Shown: positions 1-8,549 of the stretch, piece by piece
Layout: each line of letters begins with the position of its first letter
Numbering within the stretch: the stretch's first letter is position 1
DNA from: Actinoplanes derwentensis
Lineage (GTDB): Bacteria; Actinomycetota; Actinomycetes; Mycobacteriales; Micromonosporaceae
Direction: 5' to 3'
DNA: 64,000 nucleotides
NCBI RefSeq assembly: GCF_900104725.1
Contig: NZ_LT629758.1
Location: forward strand, 2,790,001-2,854,000
Position numbers and translations under genes: made by a program
Notes under the pieces: generated by a model
What the model was told of the DNA's origin: nothing
The model's database searches: none
The model's input: the letters and a program-made list of their open reading frames with translations, nothing else

Positions 1-73
1 AGTTGTCCTTGCCGCCGAGCCAGTAGTCGTAGATGCGGGCCGCATGCGGCACATTCCCGTTGAGTCGGGTCAT
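1..73 (-). CDS. SAM-dependent methyltransferase (PF04672-like), N-terminal fragment cut by window edge
   Basis: Reading the minus strand from an ATG at 73 gives 24 codons beginning MTRLNGNVPHAARIYDYWLG and continuing GKDN. The ARIYDYWLGGKDN signature opens the actinobacterial S-adenosyl methyltransferase family (PF04672/DUF574). Its ATG overlaps the TGA of the GPP34 gene by 4 bp (ATGA), so it is the next, translationally coupled gene of the permease-amidase-GPP34 operon. The rest lies outside the window, so the SAM site cannot be checked. The substrate of this family is largely unknown. Confidence 0.75.
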   Translation of the reverse strand, partial: MTRLNGNVPHAARIYDYWLGGKDN

Positions 74-846
74 CGGATCGCTGCCACGGCGAGGTCACCG
101 CGTCCGGCGTCGACGGCCTGCACGACGGCGGTGATGGCCGTGTGGTTCTGGCGTTCGGCGACCAGGGCGAGCCACGTGTTGAGTTCGTCCACGGGCATCG
201 CGTCGTACAGGAATTCCGCCAGCTCCAGCACGGTGATCAGGCCGCACAGGGCGGAGCTCTCGTCGCTGGGTGGGGTGGGGCGGTAGCGGGAGCTCTGCGC
301 GTGGTGGGCGACCGCGTCACGGATGCGGGCGCGCGCCCGTACGGCGAAGCCGTAGTGCACCGGAAGGTAGACGTCGGCGGTGATGAGTCCGGCCAGGCGG
401 CGGCGCCGGGTGCGCTGGAGCAGGCCGGCGGTGACCAGAGCGGCGCGGGTCCGCTCGTAGAGGTCGGCGGACGCGAACGAGCGTAGCCAGGCGCGCAACT
501 GCTGCTCGTCACGGCGGCGGGTTTGCCCGATGGTCGCCACTGCAGCGTCCCACAGGGTGTTGCCGGTCGCCTGGCTCTGACACACGGTCAGTCGGCCGGG
601 TCGGGGTTGCCACTGGCGACGGAACTCGTCGTAGTCGTAGCCGACAGCGACGTGCTCGGCGAAAGCCAGCTCGAGCAGCAGGGCGCCGGCCAGACCGAGT
701 TCGAGGGACTGCTGGTTGATGAGCAGGGCACCGGTGTCATCGTTGTGGGCGAGGAGGTACAGCTCGGCGTGCAGCGGCAGCACACTGCGCGGGCCGCTCG
801 GGTTCATCGGGTCGGCCTTGCCGGTGGTGGTGGCATATGTGGTCAT
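70..846 (-). CDS. GPP34 (GOLPH3-like) family protein
   Basis: 258 residues. The N-terminal part reads LPLHAELYLLAHNDDTG, followed by an LELGLAGALLLELA helix, the usual opening of actinobacterial GPP34/Golgi phosphoprotein 3-like proteins (length typically 210-260). Eukaryotic relatives bind phosphatidylinositol-4-phosphate; the bacterial role is not established, though membrane association is likely. The start is the ATG at 846, whose ATGA overlaps the amidase stop. The downstream methyltransferase overlaps in the same way. The position between an amidase and a methyltransferase gives no functional clue beyond co-expression. Confidence 0.8.
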   Translation of the reverse strand: MTTYATTTGKADPMNPSGPRSVLPLHAELYLLAHNDDTGALLINQQSLELGLAGALLLELAFAEHVAVGYDYDEFRRQWQPRPGRLTVCQSQATGNTLWDAAVATIGQTRRRDEQQLRAWLRSFASADLYERTRAALVTAGLLQRTRRRRLAGLITADVYLPVHYGFAVRARARIRDAVAHHAQSSRYRPTPPSDESSALCGLITVLELAEFLYDAMPVDELNTWLALVAERQNHTAITAVVQAVDAGRGDLAVAAIR

Positions 847-1859
847 CGCGATTCGGCTCCACCAGTGCGCAGCCGTCGGTGGGTGCCTCCGTAGATGGCG
901 GCGGCATCGGGCAGCAGGTGTTTGGGCAGTCGCGCGAGCATGGTGTAGTTCGGATCCACGACGTTGCCGACCGGTGCGGTGCCGGCCTGCGACACCAGCT
1001 GGTAGGCGTCGAGGGTGTCGAGGCCGGTCAGCTCGGCGGTCCAGGCGACGAGGTCGTGCTGACTGATCCGGAACGCGTCCTCCAGGGGACGGGCGCAGCC
1101 GATGGACATGATGGCGTCGTCGGATTCGATTCGCGGCCACCGAGTCCTCACCTGCTTGAGGACCTCGACGGTGATCGTCGTGGTCATGGCGACCTCGACC
1201 GCGACGCCGCAGACCTCGCCCTGGCCCTGGCGGGCGTGTCCGTCGCCGAGGCCGAGCAGCGCGCCGGGCACGTTGACCCCGAGATACAGCGTGGTTCCGG
1301 CGCGTAGCTCGGGGGTGTCCAGGTTCCCGCCGTGGGTATCGGCGGTGAGGCTGGAGCGGGCCTCGAAGGCGGCCGGGGCGACGCCGACAGTGCCGTGCAT
1401 CGGGTCCAATGGCAGGTCCACGGTGTACTCGGCGTTCCGGGCCCGGTAGCGGACCACCCCGGCGGCGCTGTCGATGTCGTACAGCCACACCCGTTCCTCC
1501 AACGGTGGTTGCAGGCTCGCCGTATGCGACGTCGAGGTGAGCGCTCCGAAGTGCGGGAACGTGCTGGACACGCCGGTCGTTCGGGCCGGGACAATGGACT
1601 GGAAATGCACGGCGAGCGTATCGCCGGGTTCAGCGCCGTCGATGAAGAACGGCCCCGTCACCGGGTTCAGATACGGGAACTCACAGACCCGGCTCGGCAG
1701 GTCGTCGACCGTGGTGACGGCGCCGCCGAAGCAGTCCTCGGTGAACAGCGTGAGGGTGTCGCCGGAGCGCAGGCTCGCCACCGGTTCCACGCCGCCGAAC
1801 GTGTATGCCAGGTCCGAGGCGATCGGGGTGTACGTGTGGTGTTCTCCCACGAGCGTCAC
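843..1859 (-). CDS. Acetamidase/formamidase family hydrolase
   Basis: 338 residues. It matches the FmdA/AmdA amidase fold: an early TLFTEDCFGG segment, FFIDGAEPGDTLAVHF, then a GGNLD metal-site segment, LGVNVPGALLGLGDGHARQG and a C-terminal acidic/aromatic stretch. The family hydrolyses short amides such as formamide or acetamide to ammonia and the acid, in the cytoplasm. The GTG start at 1859 overlaps the permease stop (GTGA), with AGGAGG lying over the end of the permease gene; a longer in-frame extension exists upstream but would run through the permease. Pairing with an APC permease suggests uptake and hydrolysis of an amide or amino-acid-like nitrogen source (inference). Confidence 0.85.
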   Translation of the reverse strand: MTLVGEHHTYTPIASDLAYTFGGVEPVASLRSGDTLTLFTEDCFGGAVTTVDDLPSRVCEFPYLNPVTGPFFIDGAEPGDTLAVHFQSIVPARTTGVSSTFPHFGALTSTSHTASLQPPLEERVWLYDIDSAAGVVRYRARNAEYTVDLPLDPMHGTVGVAPAAFEARSSLTADTHGGNLDTPELRAGTTLYLGVNVPGALLGLGDGHARQGQGEVCGVAVEVAMTTTITVEVLKQVRTRWPRIESDDAIMSIGCARPLEDAFRISQHDLVAWTAELTGLDTLDAYQLVSQAGTAPVGNVVDPNYTMLARLPKHLLPDAAAIYGGTHRRLRTGGAESR

Positions 1860-3268
1860 ACCTCCTGACGTGCGCGGGCCGCCGGATGCGCCACTGACGC
1901 GAAGCCGGACAGCTGCGGTCGACGCCCGGTCAGGTGGAGACCGATCAGCACCAGGACACCCAGACCGATCCACACGAACCCGAGATGCTGCGCGGCGACA
2001 TTCGCGTTCCACACCACAAAGGCGAGGATCGTCGCGCCGACGAGCGGCATCAGCAGGTGAGCGATCAGCTGGCGGCTGCGCAGCCGGATGACGTAGTAGA
2101 CGATCACCGACAGGTGCAGTAACAGGAACGCGGTCAACGCCCCGAAGTTGATCAGACTCGACAACAGGGCGATCCCGTCACCGCGCTGGTTCATGTAGAG
2201 GCCGAGCACGAGCGAGACCGCGGCGACGAGCAGAATCGCGTTGCGCGGCACGTTACGTTTACGCGACACCTTCGCCAGGAACGCCGGAAGCTGCTTGTCG
2301 CGGGCCATCGCATACAGCAGCCGGGAGATCGCGACCTGCGCCACCATCGAGTCCGGCAAGCCCCAGGCGATAGCGGTCGCGACCGCGCACACGGTGGCCA
2401 ACCACGGCCCGGACGCCACCTCGGCCGCGGTGTAGAACGCCGTCCCCGCCGGATCCCCGTTCGTGATCAACGCTTGCGGATCGGGGGTCAGGATCGCCGC
2501 CACCCACGTCTGGGCGATGAACAGCAGACCGGTGACGAACAAGGCCCCGGCCATCGCCCGGCCGATCGCCTGCGAACCGCCCTTGGCTTCCTCGGCGAGC
2601 ATCGCGATGCCGTCGAAACCCAAGAAGCTCAAGACCGCCACCGAGGTCGCACCGAGCAGCAAGGCCCAGCCGAAAGTGTTCGGGTTGTACAGCGGCTCCC
2701 AAGTCCACTGGCCGGCCCCGCTCAGGATCGCCCACACGCCGAAGCCGAGGAAGATGAACAGGACAACCAGTTCACCGATGAGCATGATCCAGGTGAACCG
2801 CGCGGTCATCCGGATCCCGAGTGAGTTCACGATCGTGTTCGCCGCGACGAACCCGATCAGCCACAGCCACACCGGGACCGACGGGACAGTGGCGTTCATC
2901 GCGACTGCGGCTACCAGGTAGAGAAGCGAGGGCACCAGGATGTAGTCGAGCATGATCGCCCATCCGGCGACGAACCCGACCGGCGCTCCGATGCCTCGGC
3001 CGACGTAGTTGTAGACCGACCCGGACAGCGGGAACGCCTTCACCATCTGTGCGTACGAGAACGCGGTGAACACCAGGGCAACAACGCCGATCGCGTACGC
3101 GCCGACTACCATGCCGCCGGACGCGGAGAACACCGCGCCGAAGATCGCCATCGGGGCGATCGGCACCATGAAGATCAATCCGTACGCGAGCAGGTCCCGG
3201 AACCGCAGTGCCCGCCGTAACTCCTGCTGATATCCGAACCGCTGTAACTCTTCGACCGGGTACGACAC
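1856..3268 (-). CDS. APC-superfamily amino acid/amine permease
   Basis: 470 residues with about 12 hydrophobic segments. It starts SYPVEELQRFGYQQELRRAL, then a first helix ending in a PIAPMAIFGAVFSASGG motif typical of APC transporters. The PLSGSVYNYVGRGIG segment (helix 3) and FLGFDGIAMLAEEAKGG (helix 6 and following loop) are family hallmarks. The GTG at 3268 is chosen because hydrophobic, family-like sequence begins there and GAAGGGA lies upstream; 39 more upstream codons are open but arginine-rich and unlike the family. It is the first gene of the operon continuing into the amidase. Probably a proton-coupled importer in the inner membrane; substrate unknown. Confidence 0.88.
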   Translation of the reverse strand: MSYPVEELQRFGYQQELRRALRFRDLLAYGLIFMVPIAPMAIFGAVFSASGGMVVGAYAIGVVALVFTAFSYAQMVKAFPLSGSVYNYVGRGIGAPVGFVAGWAIMLDYILVPSLLYLVAAVAMNATVPSVPVWLWLIGFVAANTIVNSLGIRMTARFTWIMLIGELVVLFIFLGFGVWAILSGAGQWTWEPLYNPNTFGWALLLGATSVAVLSFLGFDGIAMLAEEAKGGSQAIGRAMAGALFVTGLLFIAQTWVAAILTPDPQALITNGDPAGTAFYTAAEVASGPWLATVCAVATAIAWGLPDSMVAQVAISRLLYAMARDKQLPAFLAKVSRKRNVPRNAILLVAAVSLVLGLYMNQRGDGIALLSSLINFGALTAFLLLHLSVIVYYVIRLRSRQLIAHLLMPLVGATILAFVVWNANVAAQHLGFVWIGLGVLVLIGLHLTGRRPQLSGFASVAHPAARARQEV

Positions 3269-3427
3269 CGGAGAGTTTCCCTTCGCTGGACTGGATGATG
3301 TTTTGCTGGCCCGGACGATCCGGGCAAGGCGTCGTGGAATGTGGCGGGCACCTGCCTCCGGAAGGTGGCCGACGGCGGTGCGCAACCCGCCGCCGCGCCC
3401 CGCTCGGCAGCGACGACGGGCGCGGTC

Positions 3428-3943
3428 TCATGGGCGCGGTACAAACCTGATGTCGTCTAGCGTCCCGCCGACCTCGATACGGCCGGGGCCGTCGATGGCT
3501 GTAAACGTTTGAGGACCGCTCTGACCAGCTGCTGCCGGTATCGCGTGAAGCATGTTCCTGGTGGCGGCCACCTGACGCTCGATGGTGTCCGCATCGATCG
3601 GCCGTAGCCGACAACCGCACACCGTCATGTACTCGCGCCGAGCCCCGGGCGACTCCGATCGGTAGAACCGGGCACCGCAACGGCAGAACAGCATCCCGCA
3701 CAGCGGATGTCGCGCGGGTGGGCGCTGCTCGCGGTTGCCATCGGCCACCGGATGGGCGATCTCGGAAGCTGCCGGAACGACGTTGAACCCGGAGTTTGCT
3801 GGGCTGGGCGGTCGGCCGGCATGTGCCGACCGACCGCCCAGCTGGTCCCGGTCACGACGCTCGGGGGAAAGCCATGACCGGGCGATCCACCCTTCACCGA
3901 CCAGCGGCAGCGACGTGTTCGACATTGGGGAGTGTTCGGTCAT
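3428..3943 (-). CDS. Hypothetical protein with recombinase-type zinc ribbon
   Basis: 171 residues. The C-terminal half reads HPLCGMLFCRCGARFYRS, then about 12 residues later MTVCGCRLRP: a C4-like ribbon resembling the zinc beta-ribbon of large serine recombinases (PF13408). The conserved helix IDADTIERQVAATR follows, also as in that domain. No serine recombinase catalytic domain is present, so this is a free-standing ribbon or a decayed recombinase tail. The start at 3943 has an excellent SD (GGAGGACGTG before ATG). It lies divergent from the XRE/DUF397 pair. Function not known. Confidence 0.6.
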   Translation of the reverse strand: MTEHSPMSNTSLPLVGEGWIARSWLSPERRDRDQLGGRSAHAGRPPSPANSGFNVVPAASEIAHPVADGNREQRPPARHPLCGMLFCRCGARFYRSESPGARREYMTVCGCRLRPIDADTIERQVAATRNMLHAIPAAAGQSGPQTFTAIDGPGRIEVGGTLDDIRFVPRP

Positions 3944-4088
3944 CACGTCCTCCACGGTGGTGTTCGGGTGTTCCGGCGCGTCAGCGGCGAGGCTGTCGCA
4001 GCCGGTGACTGGCGACCCGCGACATCGAAACGTCGCGTGTCGTGTGCCTACGATCACCGACAGTCCACAAGCGCGGAACCCCGTATTA

Positions 4089-4124
4089 GTAGGAGAGTTA
4101 GCAGGAGAGTTGGTAGGCGAACTG
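4089..4124 (+). repeat. Three tandem 12-bp repeats in a divergent promoter region
   Basis: GTAGGAGAGTTA, GCAGGAGAGTTG and GTAGGCGAACTG follow each other without gaps. They sit in the 329-bp gap between the divergent zinc-ribbon gene and the XRE-DUF5753 gene. They may be operator sites for the adjacent XRE regulator. No obvious -10/-35 pair was assigned. The remainder of the 3944-4272 gap shows nothing else I can name. Confidence 0.45.
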
Positions 4125-4272
4125 CCGTTGACCTGCGGTTCCGTAACCCTGGCGAGAGGCCAGAAAGGTCCTGAAGCCGAAATCCGGGGTTACGCTCTGG
4201 CAGCACCCGACAGTCCCGAGTTGCCGGACAGTCGCGATGCGCTCTCACATTTTTGGTGCCGGAGGTTTGTTG

Positions 4273-5151
4273 ATGATCAGCCCCTACGTGCGGCGCCATC
4301 GCCTCGCGGCTGAGCTGAGACAGCTCATGCAGGAGCATGGCTACTCCGCCCTGCGGCTCGCCGCGGCAACCCGCATCCCGAGGCAGCGGATCAGCCAAAT
4401 ACAGAACGGGCACGTCGGCCCGAGCGATGCCGAGATGATGCGCATCCTCGAAGTGCTCAAGGTCGGCCAACGCCGCTGGGACGAGATCATGGCCGTGACC
4501 CGAGACTGCCGGGAACGCGGCTGGTGGGAGAAGTTCCGCGATGAAATGGGCCCGCAGCAAGCCCTCTACGCCGACCTTGAGGCCGGCGCACGTTCGATCA
4601 CCGAGTACCAACTCATGGTTCCCGGCTTGCTCCAGATTCCCGCCTTCACCGAAATCCGCGTACGCGCCAACCGCGGCACCCGCCCCGAGCACTTCGACCC
4701 CGCCCGCGCGCTGGAGGCTCGCGCGTTTCGCCAACGCGTACTCGACCGCGCTGGTGGCCCCAGCTACGAAGTCATCATCGACGAGCAGGCGGTACGTCGG
4801 CCAGCGGCCCCACCAGACGTGATCCGCGCACAGTTGCATCATCTCGTCCAGGTGGGACGCGACCGTAACAAGATCACGCTTCGAGTCCTTCGCCTGTCCG
4901 CCCAACTACCTGGCTACGTCGTGCCCAAATCGTCCTTCTTCACCTACCGGTTCCCGGACCCCAACGACCCGACCGTGGTCGCGGTCGACACCGACGGTGA
5001 AGACCTGGTCCTCACCAGCCCGACAGCGACCAGCCACTACCTGGACCTCTACCAGCGCATCCAGCAGGCGGCTCTTTCTCCCGCCGACAGCCTCGACTTC
5101 CTCGCCACGGTGGCCGAGGAACAGCCCGACTACGCAGGGAACCGACCATGA
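4273..5151 (+). CDS. XRE-family regulator with DUF5753 (Scr1-type antitoxin-like)
   Basis: 292 residues. Residues ~5-65 form an XRE helix-turn-helix (LRQLMQEHGYSALRLAAATR, then ISQIQNGHVGPSD). From ~95 on is a DUF5753 ligand/partner-binding domain with the hallmark segments YADLEAGARSITEYQ, VPGLLQ and, near the end, SPADSLDFLATVAEE. The start at 4273 follows a GGAGG SD; an upstream in-frame ATG at 4237 has none. The stop overlaps the DUF397 gene by 4 bp. Such pairs are abundant in actinomycetes and are described as Scr1-type toxin-antitoxin-like or developmental regulators. It probably binds the divergent promoter region and its small partner. Confidence 0.88.
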   Translation: MISPYVRRHRLAAELRQLMQEHGYSALRLAAATRIPRQRISQIQNGHVGPSDAEMMRILEVLKVGQRRWDEIMAVTRDCRERGWWEKFRDEMGPQQALYADLEAGARSITEYQLMVPGLLQIPAFTEIRVRANRGTRPEHFDPARALEARAFRQRVLDRAGGPSYEVIIDEQAVRRPAAPPDVIRAQLHHLVQVGRDRNKITLRVLRLSAQLPGYVVPKSSFFTYRFPDPNDPTVVAVDTDGEDLVLTSPTATSHYLDLYQRIQQAALSPADSLDFLATVAEEQPDYAGNRP

Positions 5152-5366
5152 GCAGCAGCAAGTTCACAACCTGGTTCAAGTCCAGCAGGAGCGACGGCGC
5201 CAGCAACTGCGTCGAGACCTCCTTCGCCGACGACGGAACCGTGGGCGTTCGCGACAGCAAGAACCCCACCGGCCCGATCCTCGAGTTCACCCCCACCGAG
5301 TGGAGCGCCTTCGTCGCCGGAACCAAGGACGGCGAGTTCGACCGCAATCCGACCAACGGCAGATAG
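5148..5366 (+). CDS. DUF397 small protein, partner of the XRE regulator
   Basis: 72 residues: FTTWFKSSRSDGASNCVETS, then VGVRDSKNP, GPILEFTPTEWSAFV. This is the complete DUF397 signature (W-x-KSS-S, NCVEV-like, VRDSK, F-x-x-x-W-x-x-F). It overlaps the upstream regulator gene by ATGA, so the two are co-translated. DUF397 proteins act as the small partner of DUF5753 regulators; whether this one is toxic is unknown. The region from 5367 to 5660 holds no gene I can support. Confidence 0.9.
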   Translation: MSSSKFTTWFKSSRSDGASNCVETSFADDGTVGVRDSKNPTGPILEFTPTEWSAFVAGTKDGEFDRNPTNGR

Positions 5367-5660
5367 GCAATCGGCACGGCGGCTGCAGCGAATGGTGCCG
5401 CCGCCGTGCCCACCAACCTATCGCTGTCCGGCGGAGAAACGGTATCGACGGAGTCCGTCACGCCGACGCTCACCTGCATCACGCCTTCCGGGGAACACGG
5501 AACTGTCGCAGGCGGCGCGGCCTGTTGTCCGCGGTGAGGATCCGCTACCGTCAACGCACGGCGGATCCACCACAACTGCGACACAACGGCGACGCCGGAA
5601 CAACCGCAAGGTCTGGACGAGAAGCGCAGTTCGACAAGTCGCGGCCGAGGGCTGATTTTG

Positions 5661-7037
5661 GTGACTACTCGCAAAAAACCAGGCACCATGCCGAACGGCA
5701 AGCTGATCGAGGCCCGTCTGCGTCTCCTCTCGCCCACCGGCTCCGGCCAGCCGATGTCGCGGCAGGAACTCGCGGAAGCGGTCAACGCTTGGCAGTGGGA
5801 GCACGAAGCAGCCAGAGATCACCTCGACGAGAACGACATCGGAGCCTATGAGCGCGGCGAGTACCGCTGGCCGCGGCGGCGGCGCAGGGATGGCCTTCGC
5901 GCCGTCACTGGTGCACGGACTGACGCTGAGCTTGGTTTCTACCGAAACCGTCGGCCGTCGTCGACCCGTGCGGCTACAGCCGCAGCAGAGCTACTGAATC
6001 ATGAGAACGGCCGTGCCGCTTTGCCGAGTGAGCGGGTGGACCGTCGTGCTCTGATCAAGTACGTTGCGGCAGCCGGAACCGGGCTCGCGGTGGCGCCGGC
6101 GCTCATACTCGATGATCTGGACCGGATCGAGGCGGTGGGCCGGGACAGCCACGAATATGGCGACGAGGCGCTCGTTGCCTTCCTGACCGGCAAGCTTGCC
6201 GAAAGCGCAGGGGACGATGGGCTTCATGGTCCACGTTATGCTCTGCCGACCGTGCTCGGAATCATTTCGATCGTGCAGCGTAAAGCGCGATCAGTCGATT
6301 GGGACATGCGCCGTCCCCTGATGCGCGTCGGCGCCCAAGCGTCAGAGTTCGCCGGTTGGCTGTATCGCGACCTGGGCAATCCCGTCGCCGCAGACTATTG
6401 GCGAGACCGGGCATCGGAGTGGGCCATGGAAGCAACCGATTACGCCATGCCCGGATACATCTTGGTCAAGAAGAGTCAGGCTTCGTGGGACAATCGCGAC
6501 GCCGCCCGGATGTTGGGACTTGCCGAGGCAGCCCAGGAAGGGCCATGGCGATTACCGGCGCGAATCATGGCGGAAGCGGTTCAGCAGCAGGCGCGTGGAC
6601 TGGCGATGATGCAGACGAGTCGACAGAAGGTCGATGACACGCTGAAACGAGCACGTGACCTCCTTGAACAAGGCGCAGGAGATAAAGGCGCATTGGCAGC
6701 CCATTACGATGGAGAATTGTTCAAGCTGCAAACCGCGATCTGCTATGGCGAGTCCGGTCGTCCTGAGAAGGCTGCCGAGATCTACGAGACAACCTTGAGA
6801 CCGGATATCTTCTCAGCGCGGGACTTCGGGTACTTCTCCGTACTGCGGGCCCAGAACATGGCATCCATCCAGCAGGCTGATGCAGCCGCATCCATCGGCT
6901 GCGCGGCCTTCTCCACTGCCACTCTGGCCGGATCGGTGCGGACCGTGCAGGAACTGTCCCGGTTACGGGCTCACCTGCATCCCTGGTGGAAACGGCCGGC
7001 AGTTGCCTCGTTCGCCCAACTCATGGAAACGGTGTAG
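5661..7037 (+). CDS. HTH/TPR-like regulatory protein
   Basis: About 458 residues (GTG at 5661; a TTG sits one codon earlier). Residues ~10-100 form a variant DNA-binding head (MSRQELAEAVNAWQWEH, then IGAYERGEYRWPRRRRR), a Streptomyces-type degenerate XRE domain. A hydrophobic RRALIKYVAAAGTGLAVAPAL segment follows near 125-145, and the rest is alpha-helical, TPR-like (LLEQGAGDKGALAAHYDGEL, GRPEKAAEIYETTL). This architecture is common in actinomycete regulators of unknown signal. Codons use more A/T than neighbouring genes. Its TAG abuts the TAG of the convergent hydrolase, leaving no terminator. Confidence 0.72.
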   Translation: MTTRKKPGTMPNGKLIEARLRLLSPTGSGQPMSRQELAEAVNAWQWEHEAARDHLDENDIGAYERGEYRWPRRRRRDGLRAVTGARTDAELGFYRNRRPSSTRAATAAAELLNHENGRAALPSERVDRRALIKYVAAAGTGLAVAPALILDDLDRIEAVGRDSHEYGDEALVAFLTGKLAESAGDDGLHGPRYALPTVLGIISIVQRKARSVDWDMRRPLMRVGAQASEFAGWLYRDLGNPVAADYWRDRASEWAMEATDYAMPGYILVKKSQASWDNRDAARMLGLAEAAQEGPWRLPARIMAEAVQQQARGLAMMQTSRQKVDDTLKRARDLLEQGAGDKGALAAHYDGELFKLQTAICYGESGRPEKAAEIYETTLRPDIFSARDFGYFSVLRAQNMASIQQADAAASIGCAAFSTATLAGSVRTVQELSRLRAHLHPWWKRPAVASFAQLMETV

Positions 7038-7868
7038 CTAAGCGCTCCAGGCGGCAATGTCCTCGATTGCCTTCGCCTGCCATATTTGCGTCTGCGGATT
7101 CCGGTACTGCGGATCGTCATGGACGGCGATCCCGTGCTGCGCACCCTCGATCTCAATCAACTCAGCGCGTGCGGCGATCTTCGCTATGAAGTCGCGTGAA
7201 CTCTGCACGGGAATGAAGGTGTCACCGGTCCCGTGCAGGATCAGCGTTGGTGCCTGAATGTCGCCCGACTTTCGATCAGGGCGCAGATAGAACACCTCGT
7301 TGAGCAGAGGACGGCCAAGCTTGAACGTTGTCGAGTGTGGCAAGAACCCATCCTGAATCAACTCACGACCCGCAGACTCGGCGATCTGATCATTATTCCA
7401 GTAGGGCTTATCGTCAATAAACCGCTTCTTGTAATTGACCAGCGGGTTGATCAGGATGAGCCTAGCGATCTCCATCGGAAATTCGGCAGCGAAATACGCA
7501 CAGATGCCGCCGCTGAAGCTGGCCCCTAAGAGATTAACGGGAACACTATTAGATAGCTCGCGGGCATGCGCGACAGCAGCACGGATGTCGTTGAGGACCC
7601 CGGAAAGCGTGAGATCCTCCTGTCTGCCTTCGCTTTCACCGTGGCCGCGAAAGTCGAAGCGCAGCGACGCCACACCAGCCGAAGTCAGGCCCGCAGCGAG
7701 CCGACCGAAGAACCCGCCCTCTTCACGGGTCACACCTCCACCGTGTACCAACACGGTGCAGGACCGCGGCGGTCCGCTCGGCGCGACAAATGTTCCGCGA
7801 AGAAGCAGGCCGTCGGCACTGCGAAAGCTCGTTTGCGTGGTCGCGGCCGACGTGGCGTCGTCTGTCAT
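7038..7868 (-). CDS. Alpha/beta hydrolase
   Basis: 276 residues. Visible features: VLVHGGGVTREEGGF (oxyanion loop), LRFDFRGHGESEG, nucleophile elbow GASFSGG (Ser), HGTGDTFIPVQSS (Asp) and GAQHGIAVHDD (His), a complete Ser-Asp-His triad. Length and order fit serine aminopeptidase S33/BAAT-like esterases. The start ATG at 7868 has a GGAGGGAAC SD; 10 further upstream codons are open. Cytoplasmic, substrate unknown. It is monocistronic on the minus strand, convergent with the HTH-TPR gene. Moderate A/T use suggests a separate acquisition. Confidence 0.87.
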   Translation of the reverse strand: MTDDATSAATTQTSFRSADGLLLRGTFVAPSGPPRSCTVLVHGGGVTREEGGFFGRLAAGLTSAGVASLRFDFRGHGESEGRQEDLTLSGVLNDIRAAVAHARELSNSVPVNLLGASFSGGICAYFAAEFPMEIARLILINPLVNYKKRFIDDKPYWNNDQIAESAGRELIQDGFLPHSTTFKLGRPLLNEVFYLRPDRKSGDIQAPTLILHGTGDTFIPVQSSRDFIAKIAARAELIEIEGAQHGIAVHDDPQYRNPQTQIWQAKAIEDIAAWSA

Positions 7869-7926
7869 GCTCGGGGTTCCCTCCAGCCGGATCCGCACCT
7901 CGCCGGTAGCTTAACGGTTCCACGCC

Positions 7927-8064
7927 TCACGGTTGGCCTGCGCTCAACGTGCCGACGTCAGGGCGGCGATCGTCGTCAACCAGCGTCGGTTCCAGGCGGG
8001 CCAGTGCCACCGGTTCGTAGCCCGCCAGTTCCTCCCCGGCGCGGGCACGCCAGGCCGGGATCAT
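7927..8064 (-). CDS. Possible small ORF (45 aa), doubtful
   Basis: Starts MIPAWRARAGEELAGYEPVA and ends before a short gap upstream of the hydrolase gene. The frame stays open further upstream across the 8131-8161 hairpin and into the next gene's 3' end, so a longer version is unlikely. The SD is weak (GGGGAG about 12 nt upstream). No family recognised. Confidence 0.25.
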   Translation of the reverse strand: MIPAWRARAGEELAGYEPVALARLEPTLVDDDRRPDVGTLSAGQP

Positions 8065-8130
8065 CGCGACCGTTGCTCCCCATAAGCACAAAAAGCACGC
8101 CTCTCGCGCGTTGCGGCTGATAGCGGGGGC

Positions 8131-8161
8131 GGCGGAGCGAGCCGTGACGGCTCGCTCCGCC
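8131..8161 (-). terminator. Strong hairpin downstream of the 8193-8549 gene
   Basis: A 14-bp perfect GC-rich stem (GGCGGAGCGAGCCG pairs with its complement) with a 3-nt loop, 32 bp after the stop of the minus-strand gene at 8193. There is no T-tract, as is usual in actinomycetes. Confidence 0.65.
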
Positions 8162-8192
8162 AAGGTAGGCCAGTAGATGGGGCGGTCCCGAT

Positions 8193-8549
8193 TTACCGGC
8201 TGTCCATGATCTGTAGGAGTTTCTCTGCCAGCCACTGTCGTCCGTGCGGAAGGGCGACGATGTGGGCTGCGTTGATCCTGGTGGCGTGGTCGATGGCGCG
8301 TCGGTCGTCGGAGGTGAGTGCGGCCACGACGACGATGCCGCCGCAGTAGAAGGGCTTGCGGACGCGTCCGACGAGGTCCGTACCGATGATGATCATCGGG
8401 CGATGGCGAGCGTTCTTACGGCCGTCCGGAAGGGAGCCGGTGACGTCGAAGTCGCATCCGGCGTGCTGTTGGACTTGTTGTATTTCTTGGCGGAGCCAGG
8501 TGCTGGCGGTGATGGCGACTGGCGGGTACCAGAGTGGCCTACTTGCCAT
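8193..8549 (-). CDS. Conserved hypothetical element protein
   Basis: 118 residues: WYPPVAITASTWLRQEIQQV, then GRKNARHRPMIIIGTDLVGR and a GGIVVVAALTSDDRRAIDHA segment, ending HGRQWLAEKLL. The strand-like III/VVV segments suggest a small alpha/beta domain. No family is recognised. The start at 8549 has GGAGGACGACC before ATG and overlaps the 3' end of the DUF4192 gene by 11 bp, so it is co-transcribed with it. Hairpin 8131-8161 ends the unit. Confidence 0.55.
   Translation of the reverse strand: MASRPLWYPPVAITASTWLRQEIQQVQQHAGCDFDVTGSLPDGRKNARHRPMIIIGTDLVGRVRKPFYCGGIVVVAALTSDDRRAIDHATRINAAHIVALPHGRQWLAEKLLQIMDSR

Noticed and set aside
7927..8235. 102-residue minus-strand frame including the 8131-8161 hairpin
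   Set aside because: The start would lie inside the upstream gene and the frame crosses a strong terminator; only a 45-residue version is listed, at low confidence.
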